Shown: one piece after another, positions 1 through 11,864 of the stretch
Layout: each line of letters begins with the position of its first letter
Numbering within the stretch: position 1 is the stretch's first letter
Assembly (NCBI GenBank): GCA_029959085.1
Contig: JARWIR010000002.1
Location: 62,550,154 to 62,614,153, forward strand
From: Nemophila menziesii
Lineage: Eukaryota; Streptophyta; Magnoliopsida; Boraginales; Hydrophyllaceae
Reading direction: 5' to 3'
Length of the DNA: 64,000 nt
The notes under the pieces: generated by a model
Databases searched by the model: none
What the model was told of the DNA's origin: nothing
The model's input: the letters and a program-made list of their open reading frames with translations, nothing else
Made by a program: the position numbers and the translations under genes

Positions 1-3000
1 AAAAATAAAGAAAAGTCAAAAAGGGTTTTTTTTATACCAAAGTATTATATAGATCAATGAATAATAATCAATAATCTCTATTTTTTATTAGAATAGAAGA
101 TTACAATGTCTACTATACAAAACTACATTTAAGAACATGATGAATAACATTATTACTAAGTTATTACAGGTTTAACAAAACTATATACATTATTATTTAC
201 TAAATTATAACAAATCCAAAATAGACAAAATAATTATTACAAATTTGTTGTTCTGCCATGGGATTTAGGTAGCCTACATATTTTTCTATATTTTATTTTA
301 AATACACGCTATAAACATATAATAGATCTCTACAGAAAAACAATTAGTAGGTTGTAAAATATAATTTTAATCTTATATTACCCGCTTACAACTGAGGACA
401 TTGTTGAGGATTCCGTAGAACCTTAACTTAATAGATTTAAGAACACATCGTCATTAGAGTTCAACTCGATTAATTTTTAGCGTGGTCTTGCAATTGAACC
501 AGTCTATCCAATGAGGTATGATAATGCTAGCTCTGGCTGGTTTTCTTCCCTTCATAAGTGTAATTTTCTATGGATCAAAATACATCTGCCTAGAAAAAAA
601 TCAAAAGTAATGTGTTATACGACATAAATAGATTCATACAAGTGTGTGTTGGGGATGCGAGAGAGATGGATGGAGGGTTGGTCAGGGGACATGTATCTAT
701 CATTTCTACATAATCTTTGTATGCAACTCTTGTACGACTACGCTTATTAACAATAAACATGCTCTATGTAATCTTTTATATCAGCATTTACAAACCTTTC
801 AGTGAATGACAATTTGTAGAGAGGGTTCATATTAGTAGCATATTACCAAGTTCTAATGTACCAGAAACCTCATCCATTTGGATAGAAAAATAATAAAATT
901 TGTCAAGACAAAGATTACTACGTGGATATACGTACCTAAAAATAAAGTAGTACTTATGCCTTAAATATAAGAAAAGTCACAAGATCATTCAAAACGTACT
1001 AATCCACGTGGATCAAGAAATTATCACGAAAATGTTCATTATTAATAATCTTCAATATATCCTTATGCTCGTAGGCTTGTTTAGCATTACTAAGATGAAA
1101 TAATGCTTCATCTGTACAAGAGAAAGAGTATCAGGTAATCTTAATAGGGGCATTATTCCAAAGACACAAACCTTTGACTACCAAACTGATATAAGGATCA
1201 ATATGCACAACAAGAGATAAAACTCAATATTGAAAGTGTAGAGCTCAATTCATTTCTTTAATATATAAAAAATTGCCATCAAATAGATAATAAGATTTGT
1301 AAATAGTGCACAAACTGAAACTTAATGGGTTCAAAATAATAAATTCAAAATACAATATTAAAACAACCTAAAATGGTTTAAAGTCAATTTAGAACACAAA
1401 ACTAGTGATTTTGAATGGATTTTTAATCCATTAGGCTCTGAAGACCAAACACTCACAAAACATATATTTTAGCAAATTCCCATTCAAACAAGATTTTTAG
1501 ATTTTAGATTTATCCATAGTTTATTATGATTAAAAACACTCTATTCTTTTGATAAATAGAACATTTGAAATTTTGAATTTGAGATTAAAAATTTAACCCC
1601 AACAATAAACTTATGTAAAATTATGCAGATGCATGAATGTTGGAGAGGATAAATCTTAAATTTTTCAGCACTACATTGTCTTTCTCTACCAACTAGTAAT
1701 TGCATGCTCTAGTCAAATCTCAATTAACATGGTCAATTTTTGAATTTTAAAATTTTTGTCATTCATCTCCTGACTTGGTAGCCAGTCGCTTGCATTTTCA
1801 ATACCTTGAATGGTTGTTAAACGAACAACTCTAAATATTGAGATATGATGCAGAACTCATGGACCAAAGAACTATAAAAAATTCTCCTTGTGCTTTGTTA
1901 ACCTTACCCATTTTTTTAATTTTATGTTAAACCTCTCCTTTATCATTGATAACAATTGAAGTCGTACTAGCTTTCCTATTAGCCACTATAGGGTTTTCTT
2001 CACATATTGAGTCATCCTCTCCAAATAATGATTTCATTAGAATTTTTTTATTTTGTACTTAAACGTATATCAAGTTAATGTAATTGAAGTTCTACTAGAT
2101 TTAGAAATGTAATTATTTACCAATCCTTTTAAGTTGTATAATAAGCATCTAATGTATATCTACAAAATTGACCAGATAAGTGAATAATATACCATTGGTG
2201 TAGTGTTCGAGGCTAGACTTGGATGTTGAGCATGGGTATTCGGAAGGGGTAACATTAAATTCCAACTCTTGATTTCCAAACCCTAATGGCATAATAGTGC
2301 TCTAGATATAAAAGTATCAAAATGTACCTTTAATTCATAGTTAAAACTATATGTTTGAAGCAGTGTAAATAATTATACACATAATCAATTAAATGATTAA
2401 ATAGTATACTATTGGTGTCGTGATAATTTAGCTCTGGATATAAAACTATCATGCACCTATAATTTGTAGTTAATAGTTAATGTTAGAATTATATTGTGTC
2501 AAAAATTTGACACATAATGGATGAAATTGAAATAAAGAGAATACAATTGTCAACCTGTTCAAGGATATGGGAAACATGAAATCCCCTTTCTTGATTCTCT
2601 AGTCTCAATTGTGATAATAGAGATCTAGATATAAAATTATCACCATGTAACTTTAAATTGTAGTTAAACATACATGTTAGAATCATTTGAAGATTCAATA
2701 CATCTTTAGGTAACGAACTAACGAATTAGACAGTGAAACAAATTTTAAGGATCTTTAAGAACCTGAAGTGCATTTTTTGCAAAATATAGGACCATATAGT
2801 GCAATTAACTACAAGTTTAGTATATATGTAAAATTGTACTATATGTCCTTATATATCAGTTAGTTTTTTCATATGATAAGGACCTTAGGTGTTATTTTTC
2901 ACAAATTATAGGGTCATTTGATGTAATTAACTCAACATATATGATTTTTTTCATAATTTAGGGACTGGTTTTTTTCCCACAAACTATATGTTTTACCATG

Positions 3001-3019
3001 GCTTGAAATCATGGGTTAT

Positions 3020-3550
3020 AATTCATCTCTTTTCAAAAGATTCTTTCTTTACTCTATTTTATCATATGTTTTAGTCATTGCATTATTTATTTGCAATATC
3101 AGTTCAAATTAGTTCTATATACCTTTATTTGTAAAGAGTAGCAAATATTCCCCTATGTATGGGTAGATCTGAAAGATTAAAGCTTAATACGCATATGAAA
3201 AAGGGGGACAATTAGTGCAATTTACACTAATCGAGATAATCTTACAGGTTTTGTGTAGAGGTAGATTCTAAACATTAATGCTTAGTACACCTATAAAAAT
3301 AGAGGGACCAATGGTGCAATTTACACTAATCAGGATAATCTTACGGTTCTGGTTCGTCTCTTTTTAAAAGATCCTTTCTTTACTCCATTTTATCATATGT
3401 GTTAGTTATTTCATTATGAATTTTCAATGTCATATAACGAGATTCAAACTAGTTCTATATACCTTGTTTTTCAAAAGAGTAGCAAATATTCGCCTGTGTA
3501 GGGCTAGATTGAAAACATTAATGCTTAATACACCTATGAAATCAGAGGGA
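3020..3550 (+). repeat. Imperfect local repeats within A1
   Basis: The stretch with 'atcctttctttactc' and 'tagttctatatacctt' followed by 'gagtagcaaatattc' occurs twice (about 3020-3190 and 3350-3545). A shorter segment containing 'caatttacactaatc' plus 'ataatctta' also occurs twice (about 3205-3250 and 3315-3345). The copies are diverged, so this is an old local duplication. The same structure is kept in A2 (about 52500-53050), so it predates the long duplication. Confidence 0.7.
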
Positions 3551-5520
3551 AAATTGGTGCAAAAAGAATATAATATGCAAAAAAAGATTACACACCTATA
3601 AAACACACACATATATAGTAATTAAGAAAATAATATACAAAAAAAGAATACACACCTGCTTAAAAGTTCTCTACTGTGTGATGACTAAATTTTAAAAAGT
3701 TTTGAAATATTTGCCTAGAACCACAAAACAAATGCACAATATATTAGAATAGATGATGGATTTGGTATAAGGTGTATATAAAATATTATACCTGAAAGTT
3801 GTGAAACATGGTAAAACAATAAAATGATCATTATATGATATATATAATTGAGCCAAAATAACATGGTGGGAATTTAATTTTTCATTTATATTTGGAGGAA
3901 ATAAAGGTAGAGTTAAAGAAATTTGAGTTAGGTACTTAAGAGATAATCAGTAACTAAAATATCAGATAATGTAGTTTATATTTAAACTAAGATAAACATG
4001 TACGATTCTTGTTAAAGATAAAGATTAAACTTATAAGATGTTGTAGAAGATAATCATTGGAGATAAATATTAAATAGTGTAGAATATATTTAAACTAAAA
4101 GTTAGATAGCTCTTCACTCACGAAAATTAGTCATCAATTTTTTGTATCTTTACCATTCCTAGTTTTATCAACAATGTTTTCTAATATTTTTGCCTTATAG
4201 CTCTGCTTTTAAATAACGTGTATAGGGAGTAAAAGAGATATTTTTTAAGCAATTTGTAACATTGACTATTCAAATCCCTATTGAAGAGTATAATATGTAT
4301 AAATAAACATGATCAATTAAAATGTAAAATAGCTATATTACTTATGAATATCATTATATCATTTCAGAATCGTACTACTATATTGTTCTATGATGCTTTT
4401 ATCCTCTCATACATGCAAGTAAAATTTAAGGGGATCAAAACATCAAACAAAATAATCAATAGAAAATTCCAAAAAAGACCAAGCTTACAATAAAATCAAC
4501 CTATGTAGTGAGCTCATAGTCCTCATAACCCCAATAACCCTTTTAATATCTAACATAACCCTTTTACATATCTTTTCAAATAAAAAACAACACACTGTTT
4601 TAAGGTAAGAAATTATGCCATAAAACCTTTTATTCTGGTAATCATAATCACATTAGATTCTTTATAAGTACCATAAGAGTTATTAAGTTAATTAAAAGTT
4701 TTTTTTTTATTAATTTGGCTAAACTTGATAACTGTAATTAAGAATTGAATATATTTTCTTTCATGATGTCCTTAATGTATAACCAATCTCGTTAGTGTAT
4801 ATTACAAATAATAGTGGACATGTTTGTAACTTCAATACATATTCTTTTGCAACACATTGTTTGTTCTTATAATATTGTATCGTTAACATGGTAGTGTAAA
4901 GTTTTCATTTTCCTATATAAAGGTCACTTGATTAGTTACCAATGATACACTTTTTCAAGCTTAAAATCATCAATCTCCTTATATTTATATACTTATTAAC
5001 ATTTTACGTTTTATGAGATAGAAATTGATCCTCATTAAAGCATTATGGGTTATAATTACAAAAACAAGACAACACTAATTTTTATTGAAAATTGTTTGGA
5101 ACACTGAATAAAGGAAAATATTAGGAAATGATCGCCCAACATGTGACAAAAACAAAAAAGAGCTAACAAATTTAAAAAAATCAACAAACAACATTTCTAA
5201 CATCCGCATGTTACTATATAAATCACATGAACAAATCAGACTTTCTAAATTCTAACCTAATGCGCCTTCCATGACATTCTTGACTGTTGATTTCATTCAA
5301 GGCCTATGCGTTATCTCTAGTATCATGATAATCTATGTACATAAGGTTCGTATGTGGATTTCAACTAATACTTTTATCAGGCCTAACCAAAGTAATCCAT
5401 CAAAAAATACAAAATAAGCAAAATCATTGAACTAAAAAAATCATATAATATATCGAAAATAGTATTTATAATTTTGAGATTTGATGCGAAAGTAGGTATA
5501 GTAATTCCTTCACATGAAGA

Positions 5521-5774
5521 TTACTTAACATAAACATCAAAATTTTGTTCACGGCTAGCGAAGAAGACTAAATGATCCAAACTAGAAATCATTATTGTGC
5601 CTTTATTATGTATATCTATGATATTTATAGAGAATGTAACAGTAAACTCAGCCCAAACAGTTTCAGCGATTATGAGACCACGTACGGGTGGTGAATTTGA
5701 AGAAGGTGAAATGGGAGGGGACACCGATGAGTTACCCAAACAATAATCAAACTTCACGGTAATACGTTTTCTGC
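5521..5774 (-). pseudogene. Possible exon relic, unknown family, in three copies
   Basis: On the minus strand an open stretch of about 80 codons has protein-like composition, with a Ser/Pro segment (SPPISPSSNSPPVRG) and a hydrophobic part near AEFTVTFSINIIDIH, ending in DHLVFFASREQNFDVYVK. In this copy the first codon is GTG, and a splice-acceptor-like 'tttatgcag' lies just upstream on this strand. It therefore reads better as an internal exon than as a small gene. The same segment is in A2 (about 55055-55280, where the GTG is ATG) and in C (about 37880-38110). Both of those have one extra T in a T run that shifts the frame. I do not recognise the family; it could be a chance ORF kept because the copies are recent. 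Confidence 0.35.
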
Positions 5775-7374
5775 ATAAACTGATATTGTATATGTTTATT
5801 TTGAATCTCCCTCAAAGCACTTTGTGTCTGTCTTTATCAGAACTTATAAACAAGGTTCTCGTTTACTGAAATATCATAACCAACAATCTATTTTGTAATT
5901 AGAAAAATATACGTTAATGTAATGAAAAACAATAACAATAATAGAATTTCAATTAATCAAAGTATTCTTTAAACTTTTAAAAAACATAATCCTAAAATTT
6001 ATGGTACTTATACATGGATTTCATGAATTATTAATCTTGAGATAATAAACATGCCACATATGATAAAGGACTACTTAAACAATTAACAAAGAAAATTAGT
6101 TAAATAATATATACTTTAAACAATCAATGAGATCACTCAACTAACAAAACTATAAAACTAGAATAAAAAACTTTTATATAATGACATAGAATTATAATAA
6201 ACAATATATAAAAGACACATAATTAAAAAGTTCAGTTTTTGCAAACATCAATATCTCATATCAGGTGTGTTTAATATATATGTTTCTCAACTAAAAAACA
6301 TTTATATGAATGTTTCAGGTTCATTTAAAACAACATAAAATCAAATTCATAATGTTACCGATATTGTAATTCAAAGTTCATACATAAGTATCATAAGCTT
6401 TAACAATTAAAAGAAATGGAACACGTAATAATAATAGATAAACAAATCATGCAATTCTATTCAATCCCATTTATGTTCGATACCATAAACTATGTGCGCA
6501 ACAAGTCAATTTAAAATAAAACCTATCATTTAAGGTATTGGTTCAACATAAAATTTGATTGTTTAAATGTTAAGGAACTTAATATTAGTAGTGTGATTCA
6601 ATTGTTTTTTCTCTTTTATTTGTTGGTGTATTGGTTTGTTTCCTGGCCATTGTAGTGTGTTTGGAAATCAACCTAAAAAATGATTATAGTGGAAATATTA
6701 GTAATAATATATGCATTTTCATACTAAACTAAACTAATTTATTGATAATCTCAATTTGCATAGTAAATTCAACTAAGCCAACAAAAAAATTTAACTGATT
6801 CAATGATAAACGGAATAGTAAACCCCTAATTCCTCCATTTTTTTCTAACTAAACATATATATGCATAAGAAAAGTATAAATAAATATTTTAAAACATAAA
6901 CATCACAGTTTATTAAGAAATAATTAACAAATGCCATTCAACCAAAATGAACAAGAATTTGAATCTGTAAAAATTCTCAATTGAACTTGTGAAAGCATTG
7001 TAATCGAAACTTACAACTAATTAGTTTATTTATTGGTAAGTAATTAGTAATCTTATTTACAAAATTACAAATACATAAATGGAAACAAAAGTTCAAAATC
7101 AATGAAATATATTGTAAATAAAAATAAAATTATTCATTTTTTCAATAAGAATTAATTGAATTATAAAACTCACATAATCAAATAGATCTATACATGCAAT
7201 CACTTAATATAAAAAGTAGGATTTTCAAAATAAAATCATATCTGAAGACTATTATGAAACCCTAGTATGTCTCTTTTATAGCAATTTTTAAACTCATTAA
7301 GCAAGGATTTAGAACCATAACCATAGTAACCACATCAAATCTGAAAATCGTTGAACATTATTAAAAAACTAGAA

Positions 7375-7802
7375 AAAACAGACTTACCAGGCTGAAAAAT
7401 TGTTTGTTTAGAAAATTACCTGAAAATGAAATAAAAATTGAATATCATTGAACATTCTTTTTTTTTTTATTATCATTTTAGAAAAGAAGGATGGATATGA
7501 GTATGAGAGAGATATGCGGAATATAAGATAAGTTTTGTGAGAGACTGTGATAAACAATGAAAAGTGTAGGTCTTGAAACAAAGTAACGTATCATCTTATG
7601 GGCGGGAGAATAGAAGGCTAGAAGAAACTCATGGGTTGGCGCAAACCAAAAAAATGGATATTAGGACTCGAACAGGCCATCGATTAGAAGGGTCAGTTTT
7701 ACGTGTCTACTTTGTTACATAATTGGAAAACGTTGTACTAAAAATAATAAAAAAAATTATAGGAAAATAAGTTAAAAATATAACTAAACTATAAGTATAA
7801 CC
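7375..7802 (+). repeat. A1 end overlapping B1 start (about 430 bp)
   Basis: This stretch of A1 also occurs at 21741-22197, the start of B1. In A2/B2 the matching sequence occurs once (about 56897-57322) and joins the two halves. The 14 kb block between 7802 and 21741 is thus bracketed by a direct duplication of about 430-460 bp. By eye the two bracketing copies are not clearly closer to each other than to A2, which argues against a fresh target duplication. Confidence 0.85.
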
Positions 7803-7818
7803 CGAAATATAACTATAA

Positions 7819-7979
7819 GTCGCCAGAGAGTGGATTACCTACACGTGTCTGTATTTTGACCACGTTAGCCGGTCTTTGGCGACTACAATGTAGTCGCTAG
7901 ACCTCATAGTAAAACGCGTGTCCTTTCGTGGACGGGAAAATGGACCGCCAACGAGTAATGGGAAATTAATTCGATATTT
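7819..7979 (+). repeat. 161 bp direct repeat, copy 1
   Basis: It matches 8278-8439 with only a few substitutions. Both copies run from 'gtcgccagagagtggatta' to 'ttcgatatt' and are rich in CG dinucleotides compared with the rest of the window. Inside is a hairpin in which GGCGACTACA is followed at once by TGTAGTCGCTAG. It begins just after A1 ends, so it marks the left edge of foreign sequence. Confidence 0.9.
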
Positions 7980-8360
7980 CGCGACTACTAAGTAGTCGCT
8001 AGAGGCATAGAGTGTTTAGCGGCTAGTTCATGAACATGAACTAGTCGCTAGAAGTATAATGTAGTCGCTAGAATTTTATTTATTTATTTTTATTTATTTA
8101 TTTTTATTTAAAAAATAAACGTAAATCCATTTGCAATAATCCAACATTTTAATTCACTTCCAAATAATCATTTAAATTAAATTAAATTCCTCACTATCAA
8201 TAAATTCTATTTAGCTTCATGCAATCAATCTTTTGGGGTATCTAGTCAACGTTTAGTCGCTAGAGACAAGGAAAGTAGTCGCCAGAGAGTGGATTACTTA
8301 CACGTGTCTGTATTTTGACCACGTCAACTGGTCTTTGGCGACTACAATGTAGTCGCTAGA
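7877..8360 (+). repeat. Cluster of TAGTCGCTAGA motifs
   Basis: The exact 11-mer TAGTCGCTAGA occurs six times, near 7891, 7993, 8042, 8062, 8254 and 8350. Inverted relatives (GGCGACTACA or GCGACTACT) occur near 7878, 7981 and 8336. Dense short motifs in both orientations are typical of the subterminal regions of some plant DNA transposons, such as CACTA elements. Here no transposase or clear terminus is visible, so the assignment to a class is inference. A short TTTA-rich run lies at about 8073-8107. Confidence 0.75.
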
Positions 8361-8439
8361 CCTCGTAGTAAAACGCGTGTCCTTTCGTGGACGGGAAAAT
8401 GGACCGCCAGCGAGTAATGAGAAATTAATATTCGATATT
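8278..8439 (+). repeat. 161 bp direct repeat, copy 2
   Basis: Second copy of the repeat at 7819-7979. Its similarity to copy 1 stops at 'ttcgatatt', only 11 bases before the start of the long terminal inverted repeat at 8451. This suggests that the 7 kb inverted-repeat element cut into this repeat. The missing continuation (the 'tcgcgactact' part) is not found after the right end of that element. Confidence 0.88.
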
Positions 8440-8450
8440 AACTTGAGTTC

Positions 8451-9408
8451 GGGTATCAATCTCATGCCCAATAGTGTTTTGGAGTAGTTGGGAATCAGAG
8501 GTGATAAGCCAACCACAATCATCTTACAATTGGATGATCATTCCATAACAAATTTGTAAGGAATTATCAAGTACGGTCTCGTTCACATAGGTTATCTAGC
8601 TATTTCCACGAATTTTGTTATTCATGATTAATGTATTATTAATACTTGGGCGTCTGTTATTGGCGACAAGACTCACCATAATCGACGTAAACGAGGGAAC
8701 GGTGACCATCCGCATTGTATATTAATCTAAAACATTCTATATGTTGGGAAAGAAGTACAAAAAGGAGTCATGAGAGGTCCCATCAATCTGAGTTGTGACA
8801 AAGGAGACTAAGTCTCCCAAGAAACCGTGAAGAAGAAAGAAAAAGAAAGAAAGAAGAAAATGAGTTTGGTGTAGGCGATGAGGCTGCGTGGAGCGCTCCT
8901 AAACCCTATAATAGAGCATATTGATACACAAACTTTTTGATAGGGTTGTAAGTAGTCACCCAGGTCGTTTAAACAAATGCGATTGAGGTACAAGTGAATA
9001 AAGGTTGCAAGTTCTGATTGGTATATGTAAATAGCCTCACCCGCTACTGGAAGGCTATATAAATAAGAGGTAGTGAGGTAACAACGTCTAATATTTAACG
9101 ACGTAAAATAAAAATGCTTATGGGAGACGATCATTAACTTTTCTTCTACTCCAAAGCCCACTCCTTTACTCTTCAACACAAGTTATGTCATTACATCACA
9201 AAATCTCCATAATAATTTTCTATCCACATTACAACCACAAAAATATATTATGGAGACCAAAATATAATTGCTGGAATCAAAAAATTTAAACACAAAATAC
9301 ATAAATTTTTTTTAGTTATTTCAAAAGAATATTATATTCCAAAAAAAATTTTCCTCCACATGAGCATATCATATTTTTTCCTAAAACATATACCATCTAT
9401 ATTATATT
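8451..9408 (+). repeat. Left terminal inverted repeat
   Basis: The reverse complement of 14440-15412 aligns along its whole length, with many substitutions and small indels (perhaps 80-85 percent identity by eye). Shared landmarks are ATGCCCAATAGTG at the tip, 'catcttacaattgg', 'gactcaccataat', 'aaaatgagtttggtgta', 'gaggtacaagtgaataaag' and 'cttttcttctactccaaa'. A purine-rich run near 8820-8865 is also conserved. Open frames in this arm, such as the one on the minus strand at 8808-9179, are not coding: the right arm does not keep them. Confidence 0.9.
9056..9065 (+). promoter_or_regulatory. TATA-like box in left TIR
   Basis: TATATAAATA lies inside the left terminal repeat and points into the element, about 600 bases before the first exon-like ORF. 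The equivalent site in the right arm (14811-14820, minus strand) is kept as TATATAAAT, so the motif survived in both diverged arms. Plant MULE terminal repeats often carry promoters; promoter activity here is inferred. Confidence 0.5.
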
Positions 9409-9420
9409 ACAAGCTTTTTT

Positions 9421-9481
9421 ATAAGTGGTGGCCAGGATCGATTCTGGCAAAACATAAGTGGTGGCCAGGATCGTTTCTGGC
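9421..9481 (+). repeat. 33 bp tandem repeat, two units
   Basis: Two units begin at 9421 and 9454, each reading ATAAGTGGTGGCCAGGATCG then (A/T)TTCTGGC. Each contains the near-palindrome CCAGGATCGATTCTGG. It lies just inside the inner edge of the left terminal repeat. Confidence 0.85.
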
Positions 9482-9663
9482 CCCACCTGTCATTAATAAA
9501 AAAAAAATAGAAAAAACAATGCCGAAGGCAAAAACAAAAAAAGAAAACATTTTGAAAACCTATCTCACATCAACAACCCTATCTCTTCGCCTCTCCAACC
9601 TGGCTTCACCTCTCCACACCTCTCCACCGGCTTCACCGCCCTTCTCCTCATCTCGACACCGCC

Positions 9664-9795
9664 ATGGACAGTCCCCATCAGAATGGAACCATCACCGCCA
9701 GCCATCAACGCCACCATCGAAACCCCTCTTCTGAAACTCCATCGCCCAATAATTGTATAATGTCTTCATACTCAAATTCCCACACCAAGCCGTAG
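9664..9795 (+). pseudogene. First-exon-like ORF, 43 codons, likely captured
   Basis: An ATG in good plant context (gccATGGac) opens a 43-codon frame starting MDSPHQNGTITASHQ, preceded by a CT-rich leader (about 9570-9660) typical of plant 5' UTRs. About 9560-9740 is far richer in G+C than anything nearby, which suggests a piece of a host gene start captured by the element. I do not recognise the protein. A longer frame covering it (9360-9734) is in a different phase and starts in repeat sequence, so I prefer this one. If the TIR promoter is active this could be the first exon of the chimeric transcript. Confidence 0.4.
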
Positions 9796-10799
9796 CTTAA
9801 ACTCTCGTCGATGCTTCGATTTACAGCTCCAACAATTGAACCAAGCGCCACCATATTCTCAAAAACCTAAAGTTTAAGGTAAGAGACTAATTGTGCTGCT
9901 GATTTCGCTAAAAGCTCTTTTATTTTCTGTGTTTGCTTCCTCCCCACCTGCGCAAAAGGACCAATCGTGCAATTATTTTATGATAAAGGACCTAGATATC
10001 CTCTATAGCTGCTTCCACTTGAACAATCTGCTGCTTCATATATGAAATTCTCTGTTTTTCTTTACTAATATCCATGTGCATTTGACCCTTTTGTTTCTCC
10101 CAAGCTAAAGGTCATCGCTTGGAATACACTTTGGCCTGCAAGGTATTTGATTATATTTTCTATATCTGCCTTGAATGTGTTTGATAATATGTTTGAATTA
10201 AACACGTTCAGGCTCAATCAGCATCAGCAAATATGGGTATGGCAAGTGGGAACTTGGAAGTCTACGTTTGAATTCTAATGTTAAGATAGAGGTAAATATT
10301 TCCTAAACTGCTGCATTTCCTAAACTGGACAGTATATGATAAATGATGACCTACTCTTTAAGGGTTTTAGTGATCTCTACAGGTATGGCAGTATATGTAA
10401 TCAAAATTCTATGTATTAAATTACCATTCAATCATCATATATAATGATCGAATGCATAAATTTATTAGAACATACCATGATAGTGTAGAAATGCAGAATG
10501 AGAGAGATTATGGCATGCTACTGTTTTGTGTACTTCTTTGATTGGAGTTTCAGAAAAGGGAATCGTCAATTGATTATGGTAATTAACTAGACTCTCTTTG
10601 GTTTAGCAAGCCCAGAATGGACCTAATTAATTTATGCAGTCATTTTTGGTTCCGGAAGATTTATTTTTTGTAAAAGAAAAAGGAGTTGTTGATCAATTCT
10701 GGTAATTGACTATATTCTCTTCTTAACATAATTGACTGGATTCTTATTGAGTGTTAATGCTTAAGAGTGTCGCTGAATAGGACATAATCTTCAATTTCT
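9796..10799 (+). other. Interior of long-TIR element, no firm gene
   Basis: A+T-rich with some exon-like pieces flanked by AG and GT, for instance about 10109-10142 (possible reading GHRLEYTLACK) and a stretch after 'gttcag' near 10212 (possible reading AQSASANMGMASGNLEV). These may be parts of another captured gene, but I cannot name it and the frames break quickly. Confidence 0.3.
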
Positions 10800-11236
10800 A
10801 AGCCACTTAAAGATCAAACTTTGCTGCACCAGGAAAAATAGCTGAGATTGTGAATAAGGTAAATATGTTTCGTAGTGTATTATAATATGGAATTGAATTA
10901 ATGAATTTAATTTAGATTTATTTTGGAATATAGGTGAGTAGTGCGTTAAAGGAAGAGTTACCTATATAATGGAGAAGATGAAGTTTTTCTTGCATAATTC
11001 ATCAACACGGGCTATACTGTTTAAACCTGTTAAGTAAGATATTTATTGATTGTGAATTTGAATTATAAGAGTAGATTTATTGATATAGTGAATGGTAATG
11101 CAGGACTAATATTGTTGAAGCACATGTTCAAGTACAGTCATTTTTGCAATCGGAGTATGATCTGGAGGATGTACAGAGGGTTTTGAGATTGATTTCGATT
11201 GAAAAATTGGAAAAACAAATTGATAATCTTCTTTAG
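10800..11236 (+). pseudogene. COG3: COG3 fragment: C-terminal exons of Golgi tether subunit 3
   Basis: Three exons match the C-terminal end of subunit 3 of the conserved oligomeric Golgi complex, a peripheral Golgi protein that tethers retrograde vesicles. Exon 1 (to 10858) reads KPLKDQ then, after a frame slip, FAAPGKIAEIVNK. Exon 2 (10934-11033) reads VSSALKEELP then, after a second slip, FFLHNSSTRAILFKPVK. Exon 3 (11104-11236) is open: TNIVEAHVQVQSFLQSEY, ending KQIDNLL and a stop where family members also end. GT donors (10859, 11034) and AG acceptors are intact. Only the last 100 or so residues of a protein of roughly 800 are present, and two frameshifts disable it. Family recognition is from memory, without a search. 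Confidence 0.8.
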
Positions 11237-11679
11237 TGAGCTTTTTGGATTTAATTTACATGTTTAGTAAGATTTTTTCTGAATATATGATACTCAGATT
11301 TGGACTTGCTCAACCTTACTAAAGCACATAAACGAGGAGCTACGTCCTCAGATGATTGGGTTAACTTCAGGTGAATACTCTTCTTGCTTATACAAATCTT
11401 CCAAGATTTCTCACATCTTGCTCTTAAATATCCATTTGCCACAGTTGCTGGAGTGTGAAATTTAGTGTGATAATGCATTTTTCGAATTGTTTTGCAGTAT
11501 ATACTCCCTCCTCTTCTACCTCCCTTCAATCTTTCCCATATAGATTTATTTGTCAGAAACAATAGATGACATATCTTCTCAATGGATTTATCAAGAGGTG
11601 GGTTACACCACTATATCTTTTTTTTTACTTTTCACTGTTTGATGTCACCTAGATTATTGATTAATTAATTTTATTACAG
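11237..11679 (+). other. Exon-like pieces between COG3 and the next fragment
   Basis: A stretch at about 11297-11371 is open (SDLDLLNLTKAHKRG, then ATSSDDWVNF) and ends at a clean donor (CAG before GTGAAT). A second at about 11499-11597 follows 'ttttgcag' and ends at a donor-like AG before GTGGGT, but contains a stop. They may be further captured exons; I do not recognise the source gene. Confidence 0.35.
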
Positions 11680-11790
11680 GGAGTTGAAGATTTTATACAC
11701 ATCTCTGAAATTCGAACAGTTTAAAGCGGAAGCAAATGAAGAATTAAGGAATAAAAATGAATGCGTGAAGCAATTGATTTAATTGAGAAG
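11680..11790 (+). pseudogene. Captured exon of a coiled-coil-like plant protein
   Basis: After the acceptor 'ttattacag' the frame reads ELKILYTSLKFEQFKAEA, then NEELRNKNECVKQL, and meets a stop just before a clean donor (AAG before GTAAAC at 11791). The charged, heptad-like sequence suggests a helical coiled coil. It resembles plant proteins of unknown function in my memory, but I cannot name one with confidence. Exon borders and composition support a captured exon between the COG3 and epimerase pieces. Confidence 0.5.
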
Positions 11791-11864
11791 GTAAACTATA
11801 TTTTCATATCTACAATTTTCCAATGAGTTAAAAAGGAATTATATTTTTTGCTTTTTTTTTGCAG

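Larger units (their letters stand above)
1..7802 (+). repeat. Low-copy long repeat, copy A1
   Basis: This block aligns almost base for base with 48655-57322 (A2); by eye most stretches look above 95 percent identical, but identity was not computed. It matches from the first bases of the window, so it may extend to the left. It lacks about 870 bp present in A2 (48783-49652) and carries about 66 bp near 569-634 that A2 lacks. It stops matching at about 7802, inside the part that in A2 runs on into B2. It contains no gene I recognise; most short ORFs in it look like chance. The 3930-6080 part is also present in copy C. Confidence 0.93.

Noticed and set aside
4281..4493. 70-codon frame found in A1, C and A2 (also 33810-34022, 53788-54000)
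   Set aside because: It starts with TTG, not ATG, has no recognised motif, and its conservation is explained by the recent duplication of the whole region.
8808..9179. 123-codon minus-strand ORF
   Set aside because: Lies within a terminal inverted repeat; the other arm does not keep the frame.
9360..9734. 124-codon + strand ORF
   Set aside because: Begins in the terminal repeat and runs through a 33 bp tandem repeat; a different frame with a better ATG context (9664) fits a captured first exon.
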